Below, in pieces: positions 29,512 to 38,160 of a stretch of 64,000 nucleotides of DNA. The translations under genes were made by a program, and so were the position numbers. The stretch spans positions 19,435-83,434 of the forward strand of contig NZ_AWFD01000008.1 in assembly GCF_000682735.1 (NCBI RefSeq), read 5' to 3'. Numbering within the stretch: position 1 is the first letter of the stretch; the number at the start of each line of letters is the position of its first letter. This DNA comes from Hyphomonas sp. CY54-11-8. GTDB taxonomy: Bacteria; Pseudomonadota; Alphaproteobacteria; Caulobacterales; Hyphomonadaceae. Under the pieces are notes generated by a model. That model saw only the letters and a list, made by a program, of their open reading frames with translations, did not search any database and had not been told where the DNA came from.

Positions 29512-30318
29512 ATGGCCTTCGATGCTGCCCTTGCTGCTGCCCCAAAGACCGAGACGAAGCCAACCAAATGGCAACGTTTCAAGGTCGATCTGTGGCTGAC
29601 AGACCTGAACCTGACCGAAATCGGGATCATGAAGCATACCCAGCATGAGGCGGAGTCTGACCAGTTCACCAAGGATATGGAAATCATCGGCCAGATCCGC
29701 GAAGACGGAAAACGCTCCGGCATCGTCGCCTACCGCAAGGAATTGTGGAAGGAAGGCAAAGACATGAAGCGCCGCTTGGTGATCAAGCTGTTCTCAGAGA
29801 ACATGCACTGGCGCGGCACGATGGAACTGATGATGGGCCGCTCGCTGCAGCTCTCCATCGGCGCGCGCGGCGTGCCGGTCAGCGCCTTTTCGCTCAACCT
29901 GTCACGGTCGAAACAACTGATCCAGCTGGAACGGTCCGCACAGAAATGGCCGCTGTTCCCTGAGAAATTCTCCTTCTTTATCGAGACGTCCCGAGGTCCT
30001 CGCTTCTATCGATTGCGCCGGAACGTCATCGGCATCGGGGCCGACTACACGCTCTATGACGACAAGAACCGCAAGATCGGTTCGCTGGACCACCGGATCA
30101 TCAATCTTGGCGGCAGTTGGATGGTGAAGCTCGACGCGGCACATTCCTATGCGGCGCTGGAATCTGTGCTGCAGATGTTCTGCACCATGTTGCGTTTCAA
30201 CGGCGCCGTACGCCGGCACGTCTCGCACGAGGTGGAAATGATCGGTCGCGGCCGGGCCGTGCGCGAGCTGGATCATCAGGAGGCAGACCTTTACCTCAAT
30301 CCGCGCCGCCGGCGCTGA
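29512..30318 (+). CDS. Conserved cytoplasmic protein of unknown function
   Basis: A 268-residue protein without signal peptide or membrane span, starting at 29512 (MAFDAALAAAPKTETKPTKW) where GGGAG precedes the ATG. It is rich in basic residues (KRRLVIKLFSENMHW; SRSKQLIQLERSAQKWPLFPE) and ends in a strongly basic tail (NPRRRR). A segment near residues 180-205 (YTLYDDKNRKIGSLDHRIINLGGSWMV) faintly resembles the strand pattern of LURP/tubby-like barrels; this is a weak suggestion only. The preceding 156 bp separates it from the divergent secreted-protein gene. Convergent with the YjbR gene (4-nt gap). Confidence 0.65.
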   Translation: MAFDAALAAAPKTETKPTKWQRFKVDLWLTDLNLTEIGIMKHTQHEAESDQFTKDMEIIGQIREDGKRSGIVAYRKELWKEGKDMKRRLVIKLFSENMHWRGTMELMMGRSLQLSIGARGVPVSAFSLNLSRSKQLIQLERSAQKWPLFPEKFSFFIETSRGPRFYRLRRNVIGIGADYTLYDDKNRKIGSLDHRIINLGGSWMVKLDAAHSYAALESVLQMFCTMLRFNGAVRRHVSHEVEMIGRGRAVRELDHQEADLYLNPRRRR

Positions 30319-30321
30319 GGT

Positions 30322-30690
30322 CTATTTGCCGTCCTTGAGGAACCCGAGTTCCCGCTGGAGCTTTTTTGTGAGGCCGGCGGCGACCAGCTGGTAAGAGCCT
30401 TCAAGATAGGCCTTAAGATCATCGTCGGAAAGTGTATCCGCGCTGTAGCGCTGGATCCACTTCATGCCGCGTGACGCCAGATGCGGCGCGCCCCGGCAGC
30501 CTGGCTGTTCTTTCAGGATGTCGAAGCTCATCTCCGAGACCTTGAACGAGCAGACCATGTCGCCGTCTTCCTCCCGGCCGATGGCGAAAACCTTTCCGCC
30601 TACTTTCCACACCGTCGCCTTGCCCCACTGGATGACACTGGTCGCGTGGGGAAGGCTGCCGCAGAATTTGTTGTAGGCCTTGAGTTTCAT
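30322..30690 (-). CDS. MmcQ/YjbR family DNA-binding-type protein
   Basis: A 122-residue MmcQ/YjbR family protein with the CyaY-like double-wing fold. The central segment VFAIGREEDGDMVCSFKVS is typical, and the following WIQRYSADTLSDDDLKAYLEGSYQLV matches the family's C-terminal half. Function is uncertain: YjbR has DNA-binding-like topology, but its role in vivo is unknown. It sits 10 nt downstream of a small lipoprotein gene (30701-31099) in the same direction, so they may form one transcript. Confidence 0.88.
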   Translation of the reverse strand: MKLKAYNKFCGSLPHATSVIQWGKATVWKVGGKVFAIGREEDGDMVCSFKVSEMSFDILKEQPGCRGAPHLASRGMKWIQRYSADTLSDDDLKAYLEGSYQLVAAGLTKKLQRELGFLKDGK

Positions 30691-30700
30691 CGAGAGCGGG

Positions 30701-31099
30701 TCAGAGGCCTTTGGCCTTGTCGCACATGTTTGAGACGAGCGCTTCGGCGAAGGGGCGGGGCTGGTCCTTGCCGCCGAACTTCACTCCTGAGAGCGACAGT
30801 TCATCTCGCGCCTCGTTGTAGAGAACTTCTAGCGTGGCGGCCGTGTTGACGCCGACATAGAGGATCTCCCCTTCTGCCGTGACGCGTACCGTGTCCGGAT
30901 CGTCGGTGCGATAGGCGGTCCACAAAGTCTTGGCGTCAAAGTCATTGATGAAATAGCCATTGACGATCCTGCCAAGCGACTGGCCCGGACATTCCGCCAA
31001 ATAGGCATCCTTGGCATCATCGATGACCGAATGGTCACCACATGCAGCGAGCGCGCCGGCAAGCAGGCCAAAGGCTGCGAGTGTGCGTCGTTTCATCAT
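30701..31099 (-). CDS. Small lipoprotein of unknown function
   Basis: A 132-residue predicted lipoprotein: signal MMKRRTLAAFGLLAGALAA followed by Cys in a LAAC lipobox. The mature part (GDHSVIDDAKDAYLAECPGQ, then GYFINDFDAKTLWTAYRT) has two further cysteines and no recognised domain. It may be an uncharacterised periplasmic anchor protein. The YjbR gene follows after 10 nt. A 144-bp spacer upstream has no other gene. Confidence 0.7.
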   Translation of the reverse strand: MMKRRTLAAFGLLAGALAACGDHSVIDDAKDAYLAECPGQSLGRIVNGYFINDFDAKTLWTAYRTDDPDTVRVTAEGEILYVGVNTAATLEVLYNEARDELSLSGVKFGGKDQPRPFAEALVSNMCDKAKGL

Positions 31100-31243
31100 T
31101 TCCCCCCGGAACTGATCAGTCGAAAGATCACGAACTATATGTCCGGAGGGACCGCCTTGGCCAGATGGAAGATTTGTTGCGACGCCCGGTTGGAAACGGG
31201 TTGCCCCGCCGGGTGCCCGGCACTCCGGCGGGAATAAGGAGCG

Positions 31244-32002
31244 TCAGCCCTGATAGGAATCGTTCAGCATCTTGAAGACCTGGTCGAAATTGCCCCCGGC
31301 TTCGGCGCCGCGCAGGAGCTTGGCGCGCTGGACGCAGACTTCCGCGGGCGTGTCTTCGATGCCGAAACTTTCCATCGTTTCGGCGATGAAATCCTTCAGC
31401 GGCATATAGCCTTCACGCGTTGACTGGCCGGGCGTGAGGCCCGTCTGGACACCCGGCGGCGCAAGCTCGATCACTTCGACGGCCGTCTCGCGCAGCTGGT
31501 AGCGCAGCGACTGCGTCCAGGCATGCATGGCGGCTTTCGAGGCACTGTAGGCAGGTGTATGGGCGAGCGGCACGAAGGCCAGGCCCGACGTGACATTGAC
31601 GACCCGCGCGGTCGCTTGAGCCCTGAGGTGCGGGAGTAGGGCAGCGGTTAGCCGGATCGGGCCGAGAATGTTGGTCACAATGGTGGCCTCTGCGACGGAG
31701 AGATCCACCGGGTCGGCCAGCCAGTCTTCCTTCGCCATGATGCCGGCATTGTTGAACAGCACGTTGAGCGCCGGGAAATCGCGGGTCAGCTCCTTTGCGA
31801 AGCGGGCGATATCGGCGGCGTCCTGAACATCCAGCGTGCGCGCGTGCATGCCGCTGCGTCCGGCAATGGTTTCGTCGAGGGTTTTGGCGGTGCGGCCTGC
31901 GACGATTACTGTATTGCCGAGGGCATGAAATTCCCGGGCGAGCTCCCGGCCGATGCCCGATCCGCCGCCCGTCATCAGAATTGTATTGCCTGAAGTTTTC
32001 AT
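31244..32002 (-). CDS. Short-chain dehydrogenase/reductase (SDR)
   Basis: A 252-residue SDR family oxidoreductase starting at 32002 (MKTSGNTILMTGGGSGIG). The cofactor loop TGGGSGIG is at residues 11-18, the NNAG motif (VLFNNAGIM) near 84-87, and the catalytic Ser (about 139) and YxxxK (Tyr152, Lys156 in AYSASKAA) are present. The sequence resembles the DltE-like branch of classical SDRs; the substrate is unknown. No operon partner is evident: the next minus-strand gene starts beyond the 160-bp spacer. Confidence 0.9.
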   Translation of the reverse strand: MKTSGNTILMTGGGSGIGRELAREFHALGNTVIVAGRTAKTLDETIAGRSGMHARTLDVQDAADIARFAKELTRDFPALNVLFNNAGIMAKEDWLADPVDLSVAEATIVTNILGPIRLTAALLPHLRAQATARVVNVTSGLAFVPLAHTPAYSASKAAMHAWTQSLRYQLRETAVEVIELAPPGVQTGLTPGQSTREGYMPLKDFIAETMESFGIEDTPAEVCVQRAKLLRGAEAGGNFDQVFKMLNDSYQG

Positions 32003-32162
32003 GATCTCTCTCCTCATCCGCGGGTTGGTCCCGTCGCAGGTAGATAGGCCGAGACCCGCCGTCTGGAAGGGGCGCCGGGACGGTTATGCGTTCACAATAA
32101 AAGTGATTGGACAAGACGGATCGTGCTTCCGGCGGCGCTCTGTAATTCAGTGTACAGAAAAA

Positions 32163-32651
32163 CTAGAGCGGCTTCTCAAGGAACATCGCCTGGCCCTTTT
32201 CCGGGTCGAGTTCGTAAGCCGCATAGCCGGCGGCTTCGTACACGCTGCGGGCGCGGGTGTTTCCGGAGAGGACTTCGAGCGTGAGTTTGCAGCAGCCGCG
32301 CCGGCGCGCTTCGGCCTCGACGGCATCCAGCAGCATCCTGCCGATTCCCTTGCCGCGGTGGTCGGCATGGACGGCAATATCGTGCACGTTCAGCAACGGC
32401 TTGCAGGCAAAGGTAGAGAAGCCCTCGAACGCATTCAGCACACCGGCTGGCGCGCCATCGTCAAAAGCGAGGAAGCTCACCGCGTGTGGCCGCGTCGCCA
32501 GTTCGGCGGCGAGATGGTCGCGCGTATGCGCGCTTAGCGGTTTGCCGCCGCCCATCGGGTCCCGCGCATAGGCGTCCAGCATGTCGACCAGTGCGGCGGC
32601 GTCCGCGGGATCGCTGTAATCGGCCTGCCGGATCGTGATACTCATAATCAT
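32163..32651 (-). CDS. GNAT-family N-acetyltransferase
   Basis: A 162-residue GCN5-related acetyltransferase. The acetyl-CoA pyrophosphate-binding motif (Q/RxxGxG/A) is HRGKGIGRMLLDAVEAEARRRG, about residues 98-119; VHDIAVHADHRGKG precedes it on the strand-4 side. The acceptor is not identifiable. ATG 32651 overlaps the stop of the ArsC/Spx-like gene by one base (32651); an alternative ATG is at 32645. The pair is therefore likely co-transcribed. Confidence 0.9.
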   Translation of the reverse strand: MIMSITIRQADYSDPADAAALVDMLDAYARDPMGGGKPLSAHTRDHLAAELATRPHAVSFLAFDDGAPAGVLNAFEGFSTFACKPLLNVHDIAVHADHRGKGIGRMLLDAVEAEARRRGCCKLTLEVLSGNTRARSVYEAAGYAAYELDPEKGQAMFLEKPL

Positions 32652-33004
32652 CAGCCGAGCAGGGTGGCCTGCACGTCCTTGCCCCAGCCGACATGCACGG
32701 CGCTGCCATTTTCGATGACCGGGCGCTTGATCAGGGTCGGATGCTTGGAGAGCAGGGCCTTTTCGCCGTTCGTGCCGGCCTTTGCCTTTTCGGCATTGGA
32801 CAGGCTGCGCCAGGTGGCGGAGCTCTTGTTGACCAGCTTGTCCGGCGCGGCCTTCAGCCAGACCGGCAGCTTTGCAGACAGGTCGGCCTCGTCACGGATG
32901 TCGACAAATTTTACCTTGCTGCCGGCAGCTTCAAGTTCGCGTTTCGCTTTGCGGCAGGTGTCGCAATTCTTGAGTCCATAGAGGACGACCGCCGATCCGG
33001 GCAT
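32651..33004 (-). CDS. ArsC/Spx-family thiol protein
   Basis: A 117-residue thioredoxin-fold protein of the arsenate reductase (ArsC)/Spx family. The start at 33004 (MPGSAVVLYGLKNCDTCRK) is chosen because the fold begins there and GGAGAG precedes it; the frame stays open 71 codons upstream. The CDTC motif near residue 14 (CxxC) is a redox-active site, and the later KHPTLIKRPVIENG segment (about 92-105) fits the family. Likely roles are arsenate reduction or a YffB-like thiol function; not distinguishable here. Its stop overlaps the GNAT start by one base. Confidence 0.85.
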   Translation of the reverse strand: MPGSAVVLYGLKNCDTCRKAKRELEAAGSKVKFVDIRDEADLSAKLPVWLKAAPDKLVNKSSATWRSLSNAEKAKAGTNGEKALLSKHPTLIKRPVIENGSAVHVGWGKDVQATLLG

Positions 33005-33107
33005 GCTCTCTCTCCGGTTAGAAAGAGGCGAGTCCCTATCCCCAAAGGCGAGTAGGCACAAGCAGCCAAACGCGCTGCGGTGCAGCACCCGACAGTGTTT
33101 TTTCAGA

Positions 33108-33866
33108 TCAGCGCGCGTTCCGGGCAGGGCTGCGCACAATCGCGACGATCGGACCCATATCGGTGCCGCCATCATCCCGTCCGAGAGATGGCGCATAGAG
33201 CCGGGAAACCACGCCATCGAGATAGAGCGCGTCGGGCGTGCCGAGCCGGTCGCGGAAGAGACGGGCGAATGTGTCGAAGTTCACCGGCGCGTCGCTGATC
33301 GCGAACCAGAGCGTGTCGCCATCGGCGCTGAGGCCGACTCCGTTGCGGCGCTTGCGGCTGGTGCCGCCCGGATTGAAGGCCGGATGCAGCGCGCCATCGA
33401 TCACCAGCATCGGGCCGGATTGTGTGGCGAAGCGCGCGCCGGGGGAAAGGGCTTCATAAGCCAGAGTCTCGGTCACATGCGCGTGGCCTTCGGTATCCAC
33501 CCAGAACACGCCGTTCGGCAGCAGGCCGAAATTGCCGGGCCCGGCATTGCTGATGAGGCGGGCGCTCTGCTGGCCGTCCTCGACATAGAGCCCGACCGGG
33601 CGGCGGTCCTCATGGTACATGCCGGCGTTCATCGCGAAGACGAGGTCTCCGCCATCGACTGTGACGGCGTCCGCCAGACGGTCGAAGTCCGCAAACGGCG
33701 CGCCATCGGAATGGGTGTGGAACAGGGCAAGGCCCGGATCGTCCGCCGCAAATTGGCAGACTGTGAAGGGCTGGTCCTCGAACCGGATCGCCTCGCAGGC
33801 TTGCACCGTCTCCTCCCGGCAGGCGGGAAGCAGGATCAGCAAGAGGAAGATCGACCAGGTGCGCAT
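33108..33866 (-). CDS. Phosphodiester glycosidase-family lipoprotein
   Basis: A 252-residue predicted lipoprotein (MRTWSIFLLLILLPAC, lipobox LPAC) with the NAGPA-type phosphodiester glycosidase domain. Visible family segments: FAMNAGMYHEDRRPVGLYVEDG (about 77-98), GNFGLLPNGVFWVD, and LDGVVSRLYAP, which carries the conserved Asp/Gly of the catalytic cleft. The best-known relative removes N-acetylglucosamine 1-phosphodiester caps; in bacteria many act on exopolysaccharide or other glycans. The substrate is unknown. It is flanked by the ArsC-like gene and the divergent PadR gene. Confidence 0.85.
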   Translation of the reverse strand: MRTWSIFLLLILLPACREETVQACEAIRFEDQPFTVCQFAADDPGLALFHTHSDGAPFADFDRLADAVTVDGGDLVFAMNAGMYHEDRRPVGLYVEDGQQSARLISNAGPGNFGLLPNGVFWVDTEGHAHVTETLAYEALSPGARFATQSGPMLVIDGALHPAFNPGGTSRKRRNGVGLSADGDTLWFAISDAPVNFDTFARLFRDRLGTPDALYLDGVVSRLYAPSLGRDDGGTDMGPIVAIVRSPARNAR

Positions 33867-33929
33867 GAGCGCAACCTATCCATCCTCCTGAACGCCTTCC
33901 AGAGCCCGTTATCAGCCCGTCTCAAATTT

Positions 33930-33993
33930 TTCGATATATCTATATCTTGTATTTTCGATATATCTAAATTATATTCCGATCAGATATATCGAA
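33930..33993. promoter_or_regulatory. AT-rich inverted/direct repeats before padR
   Basis: Three copies of the 12-13-bp box TTCGATATATCT(A) lie at 33930-33942, 33954-33966 (direct repeat, 24 bp apart) and 33982-33993 (inverted: AGATATATCGAA). The second and third form a perfect 12-bp-arm dyad spaced by 16 bp. Each core GATATATC is itself palindromic. They lie within 74 bp of the PadR start codon, the position expected for an autoregulatory operator. The identity of the binder is inferred. Confidence 0.75.
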
Positions 33994-34003
33994 AGGACAC
34001 AAA

Positions 34004-34645
34004 ATGAGATATCGAAACAGACATTCAAATCGCGGTGCCGGCGTGCACATTTTTGTCGACCAGGGCGAAGACTGTGTTGGCGGCTGTAATGACCGAAAGG
34101 GATGGGGCATGCGCCAGGGACGAGGTGGACGCGGATTCGGACGCGGGCAGGGGAGAGGCCCCGGCGGTGGCCGTGGTCGCCGCCGCCCGCTCGACCATGG
34201 CGATCTCCGCCTCCTGATCCTGAAACTGATCTCGGAAGAGCCGCGCCACGGCTATGAAATCATCCGCGAGGTCGAAGCCCGCACGGGCGGCGCCTATGTG
34301 CCGAGCCCCGGCGTCATCTATCCGGCGCTGGAAGCATTGCTGGATCTGGGCTGGGTGCATGCCGAGGCAGACGGATCGCGCCGGTCATTCAGGCTGACTG
34401 AGCAAGGCGAAGCCGAACTCGAAGCCGAAGCCGCGACGTTGGCACGGATCGAACTGAGGCTGGCGGACCTGCTGGACAGCGACCGGCCGGAAGACCCGCT
34501 GGACGTGCGCGGGGCCATGTGGCGTCTGCGCCATGCCGTGCGCGAAGCCGTTCGGGCGCACCCGGAGGATCTGGACCGCCGCAAGGCCGTTGCAGACATC
34601 CTGACCGAAGCGCAGGAGCGTATCAGCAAGCTGGACGAAGAATGA
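34004..34645 (+). CDS. PadR-family transcriptional regulator
   Basis: A 213-residue regulator with a winged helix of the PadR type: LDHGDLRLLILKLISEEPRHGYEIIREVEARTGG is at about residues 63-96, then PSPGVIYPALEALLDLGWVHAEADG, followed by a C-terminal helical dimerisation part. Before the wing is an unusual arginine/glycine-rich tail (MRQGRGGRGFGRGQGRG, residues 36-52). The start at 34004 has AAAGGA 6 nt upstream; an internal ATG at 34109 also has a purine-rich site, so the first 35 residues are uncertain. Upstream AT-rich boxes (33930-33993) suggest autoregulation. Regulated targets are unknown. Confidence 0.9.
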   Translation: MRYRNRHSNRGAGVHIFVDQGEDCVGGCNDRKGWGMRQGRGGRGFGRGQGRGPGGGRGRRRPLDHGDLRLLILKLISEEPRHGYEIIREVEARTGGAYVPSPGVIYPALEALLDLGWVHAEADGSRRSFRLTEQGEAELEAEAATLARIELRLADLLDSDRPEDPLDVRGAMWRLRHAVREAVRAHPEDLDRRKAVADILTEAQERISKLDEE

Positions 34646-34681
34646 TCGGAACGGGCCGGGAGGTGAAAGCTTCCCGGTCTC

Positions 34682-35854
34682 TTACGCCTCGGCGTCGCCA
34701 GCCTCGGCCGCGAGCGCTTCGCGGCGTTTTTCCGCGGCGGATTTCTTGACGCTTTCAGAGCGCAACTGGCCGCAGGCCGCAAGGATGTCACGGCCGCGCG
34801 GCGTACGGATCGGGCTGGCATAACCGGCCCGGTTCAGCACTTCGGCAAATTCCTCGATCGTCTCCCAGTCGGAGCATTCATACGGGCTGCCCGGCCACGG
34901 ATTGAACGGGATGAGATTGATCTTCGCCGGAACACCCTTCAGCAGGCGGACAAGGTCACGCGCCTCAGCCAGCGTGTCGTTGACGCCTTTCAGCATGACA
35001 TATTCAAACGTCACACGTTTCGAATTGCTGAGGTCCGGATAGGCGCGGATCGCGTCGAACAGGGTCTGCAAATCGTATTTGCGGTTAATCGGCACGATCT
35101 CGTTGCGCAGGTCATCATTCGTCGCGTGCAGCGAAATGGCGAGCGCGGCATTGGTGCGGTGGCCCAGTTCCGGGATCTTCGGCGCCACGCCTGCGGTCGA
35201 CACCGTGATGCGGCGGCGGCCAATGGCGATGCCGTCACCATCGGAAATCGTGTCGATCGCCTCGGCGACATTGTCGAGATTGTAGAGCGGCTCGCCCATG
35301 CCCATGAACACGATATTGGTCAGGCGGCGGTTCTCGGTCGAGGTCGGCCATTCGCCGAGCTCGTCGCGCGCGATCAGCACCTGCGCAACGATCTCCTGAG
35401 CCGTCAGGTTGCGGACCAGTTTCTGCGTACCGGTATGACAGAAGGTGCAGTTCAGCGTGCAGCCGACCTGGCTGGAGACACAGAGCGCCCCCGCCTTGCC
35501 GACATCCGGGATAAAGACGCTTTCGCCTTCGATGCCGGGGCCGAACCGGGTCAGCCATTTCTGTGTGCCGTCGCGCGAGACCTGATGATCGGCGATTTCC
35601 GGGCGGTTGAGGATGTAGCGTTCCGCCAGCTGGGCGCGCAGTTCCTTTGCCACATCGGTCATGTCGGCGAAGTCCTGCGTGCCGAAATGATGAATCCAGC
35701 GGCGCAGCTGCTTGGCGCGCATGCCCGATTTCCTCGGATCGACGCCCATGGCCTCCATCTCCGCCTTCAGCGCAGGCAGGCTCAGCCCGGCCAGAGAAGA
35801 CGGGGCAGCAGGGACCGCGTCAGGGCGGCGGGAGAGGTCCAGTTCGATCTTCAT
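34682..35854 (-). CDS. rlmN: 23S rRNA/tRNA adenine-2-methyltransferase RlmN
   Basis: A 390-residue radical SAM methyltransferase that adds the C2 methyl to A2503 of 23S rRNA and A37 of some tRNAs. The cluster motif CxxxCxxC is C132-TLN-C136-TF-C139 ([15 protein letters not shown]). The N-terminal [20 protein letters not shown] is the RlmN/Cfr substrate domain, and [12 protein letters not shown] (glycine-rich SAM loop) follows. Catalytic Cys near the end (ILAACGQL) is present. The product acts on the ribosome; length is normal. It is convergent with the padR gene (37-nt gap) and divergent from the OmpA lipoprotein gene. Confidence 0.98.
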   Translation of the reverse strand: MKIELDLSRRPDAVPAAPSSLAGLSLPALKAEMEAMGVDPRKSGMRAKQLRRWIHHFGTQDFADMTDVAKELRAQLAERYILNRPEIADHQVSRDGTQKWLTRFGPGIEGESVFIPDVGKAGALCVSSQVGCTLNCTFCHTGTQKLVRNLTAQEIVAQVLIARDELGEWPTSTENRRLTNIVFMGMGEPLYNLDNVAEAIDTISDGDGIAIGRRRITVSTAGVAPKIPELGHRTNAALAISLHATNDDLRNEIVPINRKYDLQTLFDAIRAYPDLSNSKRVTFEYVMLKGVNDTLAEARDLVRLLKGVPAKINLIPFNPWPGSPYECSDWETIEEFAEVLNRAGYASPIRTPRGRDILAACGQLRSESVKKSAAEKRREALAAEAGDAEA

Positions 35855-36025
35855 TTCGCGGGGCCTATATCACGGTTGGGTGACAGGCGGAAACCACCAG
35901 TACAGCTTTGGTTCACAAGGGGTTCATCCGATCGCCCTCAAAAAGCCACGAGCGGAACATATGTCTCCGCCGCGCGTTGATACGCGTCCCGAAAAGTGGG
36001 CTGATCCAGATATGGAGCTGATAAT

Positions 36026-36664
36026 ATGAAACGTCTCGCCATTGCCGTCTGTGCTGTCTCAATGCTCGCCGCCTGTGCGGAAGGGCCCAGCCGTAACGTT
36101 TGGACCGGCGCCGCTGCCGGCGCGATCCTCGGAGCCGGAGCCGGTACGCTCGCGGGCGGGGACGACGGCCGCAATGCTGCAATCGGTGCAGCAGTGGGCG
36201 CCATCGCCGGCGCTGCCGTCGGTGACTACATGGACAAGCAGGAACGCGCACTGCGCGAACAGACTGCTGGTACCGGTATCGGTGTTGAGCGCCAGGGCGA
36301 CCAGATCGCGCTGACCATGCCATCCAACATCACATTCGATGTCGACAGCTCGACCATCAAACCGGGCTTCTATGCCACGCTGAACGATGTCGCCACGACG
36401 CTGGTCGACTATCCGTCGACGGCTGTGGACGTCATTGGCCACGCGTCTTCGGATGGCCCGGATGACTACAACATGCAGCTGTCTCAGCGCCGCGCGGCTT
36501 CCGTGCAGAACTACCTCGTCAGCCAGGGCGTTGCCTCGGTCCGCATGCGCGCCATCGGCATGGGCGAAACCCAGCCGATCGCCGACAACTCGACCGCTGA
36601 AGGCCGCGCTGCCAACCGCCGCGTCGAGATCATCCTGACGCCCGTGACGCAGGACAGCTACTAA
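36026..36664 (+). CDS. OmpA-domain lipoprotein with glycine zipper
   Basis: A 212-residue outer-membrane lipoprotein: MKRLAIAVCAVSMLAAC (lipobox LAAC, Cys17). A glycine-zipper-like hydrophobic segment (GAAAGAILGAGAGTLAGG and GAAVGAIAGAAVGDYMD) occupies residues about 27-72, and a C-terminal OmpA/MotB peptidoglycan-binding domain (FDVDSSTIKPGFYATL, GHASSDGPDDYNMQLSQRRA, NRRVEIIL) follows. This is the YiaD-like layout, anchoring the envelope to peptidoglycan. A strong terminator (36699-36731) follows its stop. No operon partner. Confidence 0.9.
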   Translation: MKRLAIAVCAVSMLAACAEGPSRNVWTGAAAGAILGAGAGTLAGGDDGRNAAIGAAVGAIAGAAVGDYMDKQERALREQTAGTGIGVERQGDQIALTMPSNITFDVDSSTIKPGFYATLNDVATTLVDYPSTAVDVIGHASSDGPDDYNMQLSQRRAASVQNYLVSQGVASVRMRAIGMGETQPIADNSTAEGRAANRRVEIILTPVTQDSY

Positions 36665-36698
36665 GCTGCCTCACCCTATTGAGGGTGTGAGATAAAGG

Positions 36699-36731
36699 AA
36701 AGGCCAGCCAAAGCACACGGCTGGCCTTTTT
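36699..36731 (+). terminator. Intrinsic terminator after OmpA lipoprotein
   Basis: A perfect 11-bp stem (AAAGGCCAGCC and GGCTGGCCTTT) with a 9-nt loop and a T-rich tail. It lies 35 bp after the OmpA-lipoprotein stop and about 80 bp before the acyltransferase start. Confidence 0.85.
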
Positions 36732-36810
36732 CTTTGGCCGTTTTCCGGCCGGACTCTACGCGACTTCTGTGTCCGGAACGTCTATACACATATCCAGCAA
36801 GGGGACGCTC

Positions 36811-37440
36811 ATGATCAACGAAGACGCCCCTGTGCATAACCCGCGCGGAAAATTCGGCAAATCCGGACCATATCGCGGCGCCGTTTCCGAAGGGATCCGG
36901 GGAATGTCCTGGCTGTTTCTGAAAGCGGCGGGCTGGCATGTCGCGACGGACTGGCCGGATGTGACAAAGTCGGTCGTGATCGCAGCCCCCCACACATCGA
37001 ATTTCGACGGCCTTCTGATGCTCGCCATAGCAGGCTGGTATCGGCAGAAGCTCAGCTGGATGGGCAAGGCCTCGCTAGTGTCAGGCCCTTTCGGCGGGCT
37101 CGTGCGCCGGGCAGGGTGCGTACCGGTCGACCGATCGAAATCCGGCGATGTCGTCACACTGATGCGGGAAACCTTCGAGCAGGCCGACTCCCTCCACCTT
37201 GCCATTTCACCGGAAGGTACGCGGGATGCGAATGCAAACTGGAAAACCGGCTTCTGGCATATCGCGAAATCGGCCGGTGTGCCGATGCTGATCGCGGTGC
37301 TGGACTTCGGGACAAGGGAAATGCGGTTCGAAGGGCCGATGATGCCGGGCGAAGACATCGGCGCAGACATGGCCGAGATCGTCGCGCACTATCGCGATGC
37401 TGAAGGAAAGCACCCGGAAAAATTCGTTCTGCCGGAGTGA
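36811..37440 (+). CDS. 1-acyl-glycerol-3-phosphate acyltransferase-like
   Basis: A 209-residue acyltransferase of the PlsC superfamily, likely to esterify a lysophospholipid or an ornithine-type lipid. Start at 36811 (MINEDAPVHN) with AGGGGA upstream; the frame is open 14 codons earlier. The HX4D motif is H61TSNFD66 (APHTSNFDG), and the glycerol-phosphate-binding motif EGTR occurs in ISPEGTRDANANW. It is shorter than the 230-250 residues of typical PlsC. The substrate cannot be assigned. Convergent with the IalB-family gene (4-nt gap). Confidence 0.88.
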   Translation: MINEDAPVHNPRGKFGKSGPYRGAVSEGIRGMSWLFLKAAGWHVATDWPDVTKSVVIAAPHTSNFDGLLMLAIAGWYRQKLSWMGKASLVSGPFGGLVRRAGCVPVDRSKSGDVVTLMRETFEQADSLHLAISPEGTRDANANWKTGFWHIAKSAGVPMLIAVLDFGTREMRFEGPMMPGEDIGADMAEIVAHYRDAEGKHPEKFVLPE

Positions 37441-37444
37441 GGCA

Positions 37445-37978
37445 TTAGCGGCAGGTGGCGGCGGCCTTGTCGATGGCGGCGGCAGATCCGCTGAGCGAGA
37501 AGTGATAGGCGACCTGCGTGTTCCGTGCTGACACGGCCTGTACGCGCAGTTCCGAACCTTTCTTCAGTGCCGTGACGATGCGGGAATCGTCGGAATCGTC
37601 GGCAAAGGCTTCGCGGCCCACGGCGAACAGCGTCCAACTGGACCGGCCGACCTGCGCTTTCGGGGCCATGTCTTCGCGCAGATTGTAGCCAACCTTGAGG
37701 CTTGGCTGGTTGCGGGCACGGCCGGATTTCCAGCTGGTCACATAGAACCAGACATCGCCATGGTCGGCATTCTTCGGCGCCTTGTCGGTGGCCGGGGTTG
37801 CCGCATAGCAGATCGTTTCGCCGCCGGTCGTGTCGGTGAAGACCGACCAGTCCTTGTAGCGGCCCACAGCTGCAGGCTCAGCTGAGGCGAGCGGGGCAGC
37901 GAGGAGAGCGGCGGCGGCTAGCAGGCCAGAAAAGCGGAGGCCAGAAAAGCGGAGGGAAGGGGTCATAAATGTATGCAT
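37445..37978 (-). CDS. Invasion-associated locus B (IalB)-family protein
   Basis: A 177-residue exported protein of the IalB family, common in alphaproteobacteria. A signal peptide (MHTFMTPSLRFSGLRFSGLLAAAALL...) is followed by RYKDWSVFTDTTGGETICYA, the family's typical DWSVF/C motif, and a C-terminal part with SRIVTALKKGSELRVQA. The signal peptide contains a tandem duplicated RFSGL unit, from a 15-bp direct repeat in the DNA (near 37923-37952). Either ATG 37978 or ATG 37966 could be used. Role outside Bartonella is unknown. Confidence 0.85.
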   Translation of the reverse strand: MHTFMTPSLRFSGLRFSGLLAAAALLAAPLASAEPAAVGRYKDWSVFTDTTGGETICYAATPATDKAPKNADHGDVWFYVTSWKSGRARNQPSLKVGYNLREDMAPKAQVGRSSWTLFAVGREAFADDSDDSRIVTALKKGSELRVQAVSARNTQVAYHFSLSGSAAAIDKAAATCR

Positions 37979-38160
37979 CTTCTATACAGCGTCTCGTCCG
38001 GTTCGGTTTCTGCCGCCAGTCTAGGTGTCATAGAGTTAAGGCCAAACTTCGGCAAACTGAATGACGTGGCTGTGGCGGCCGATTTCTGTAACCGCACCTT
38101 TGCACAAAAGGTGTGAGCGCCGGATGAACCCCGCTGTTGTTTGCGGTTCAGGCGAGCGGG

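Noticed and set aside
38091..38113. Small hairpin CACCTTT-GCACA-AAAGGTG
   Set aside because: A 7-bp stem without a U-run, 48 bp beyond the TrmH-type gene stop; too weak to call a terminator.
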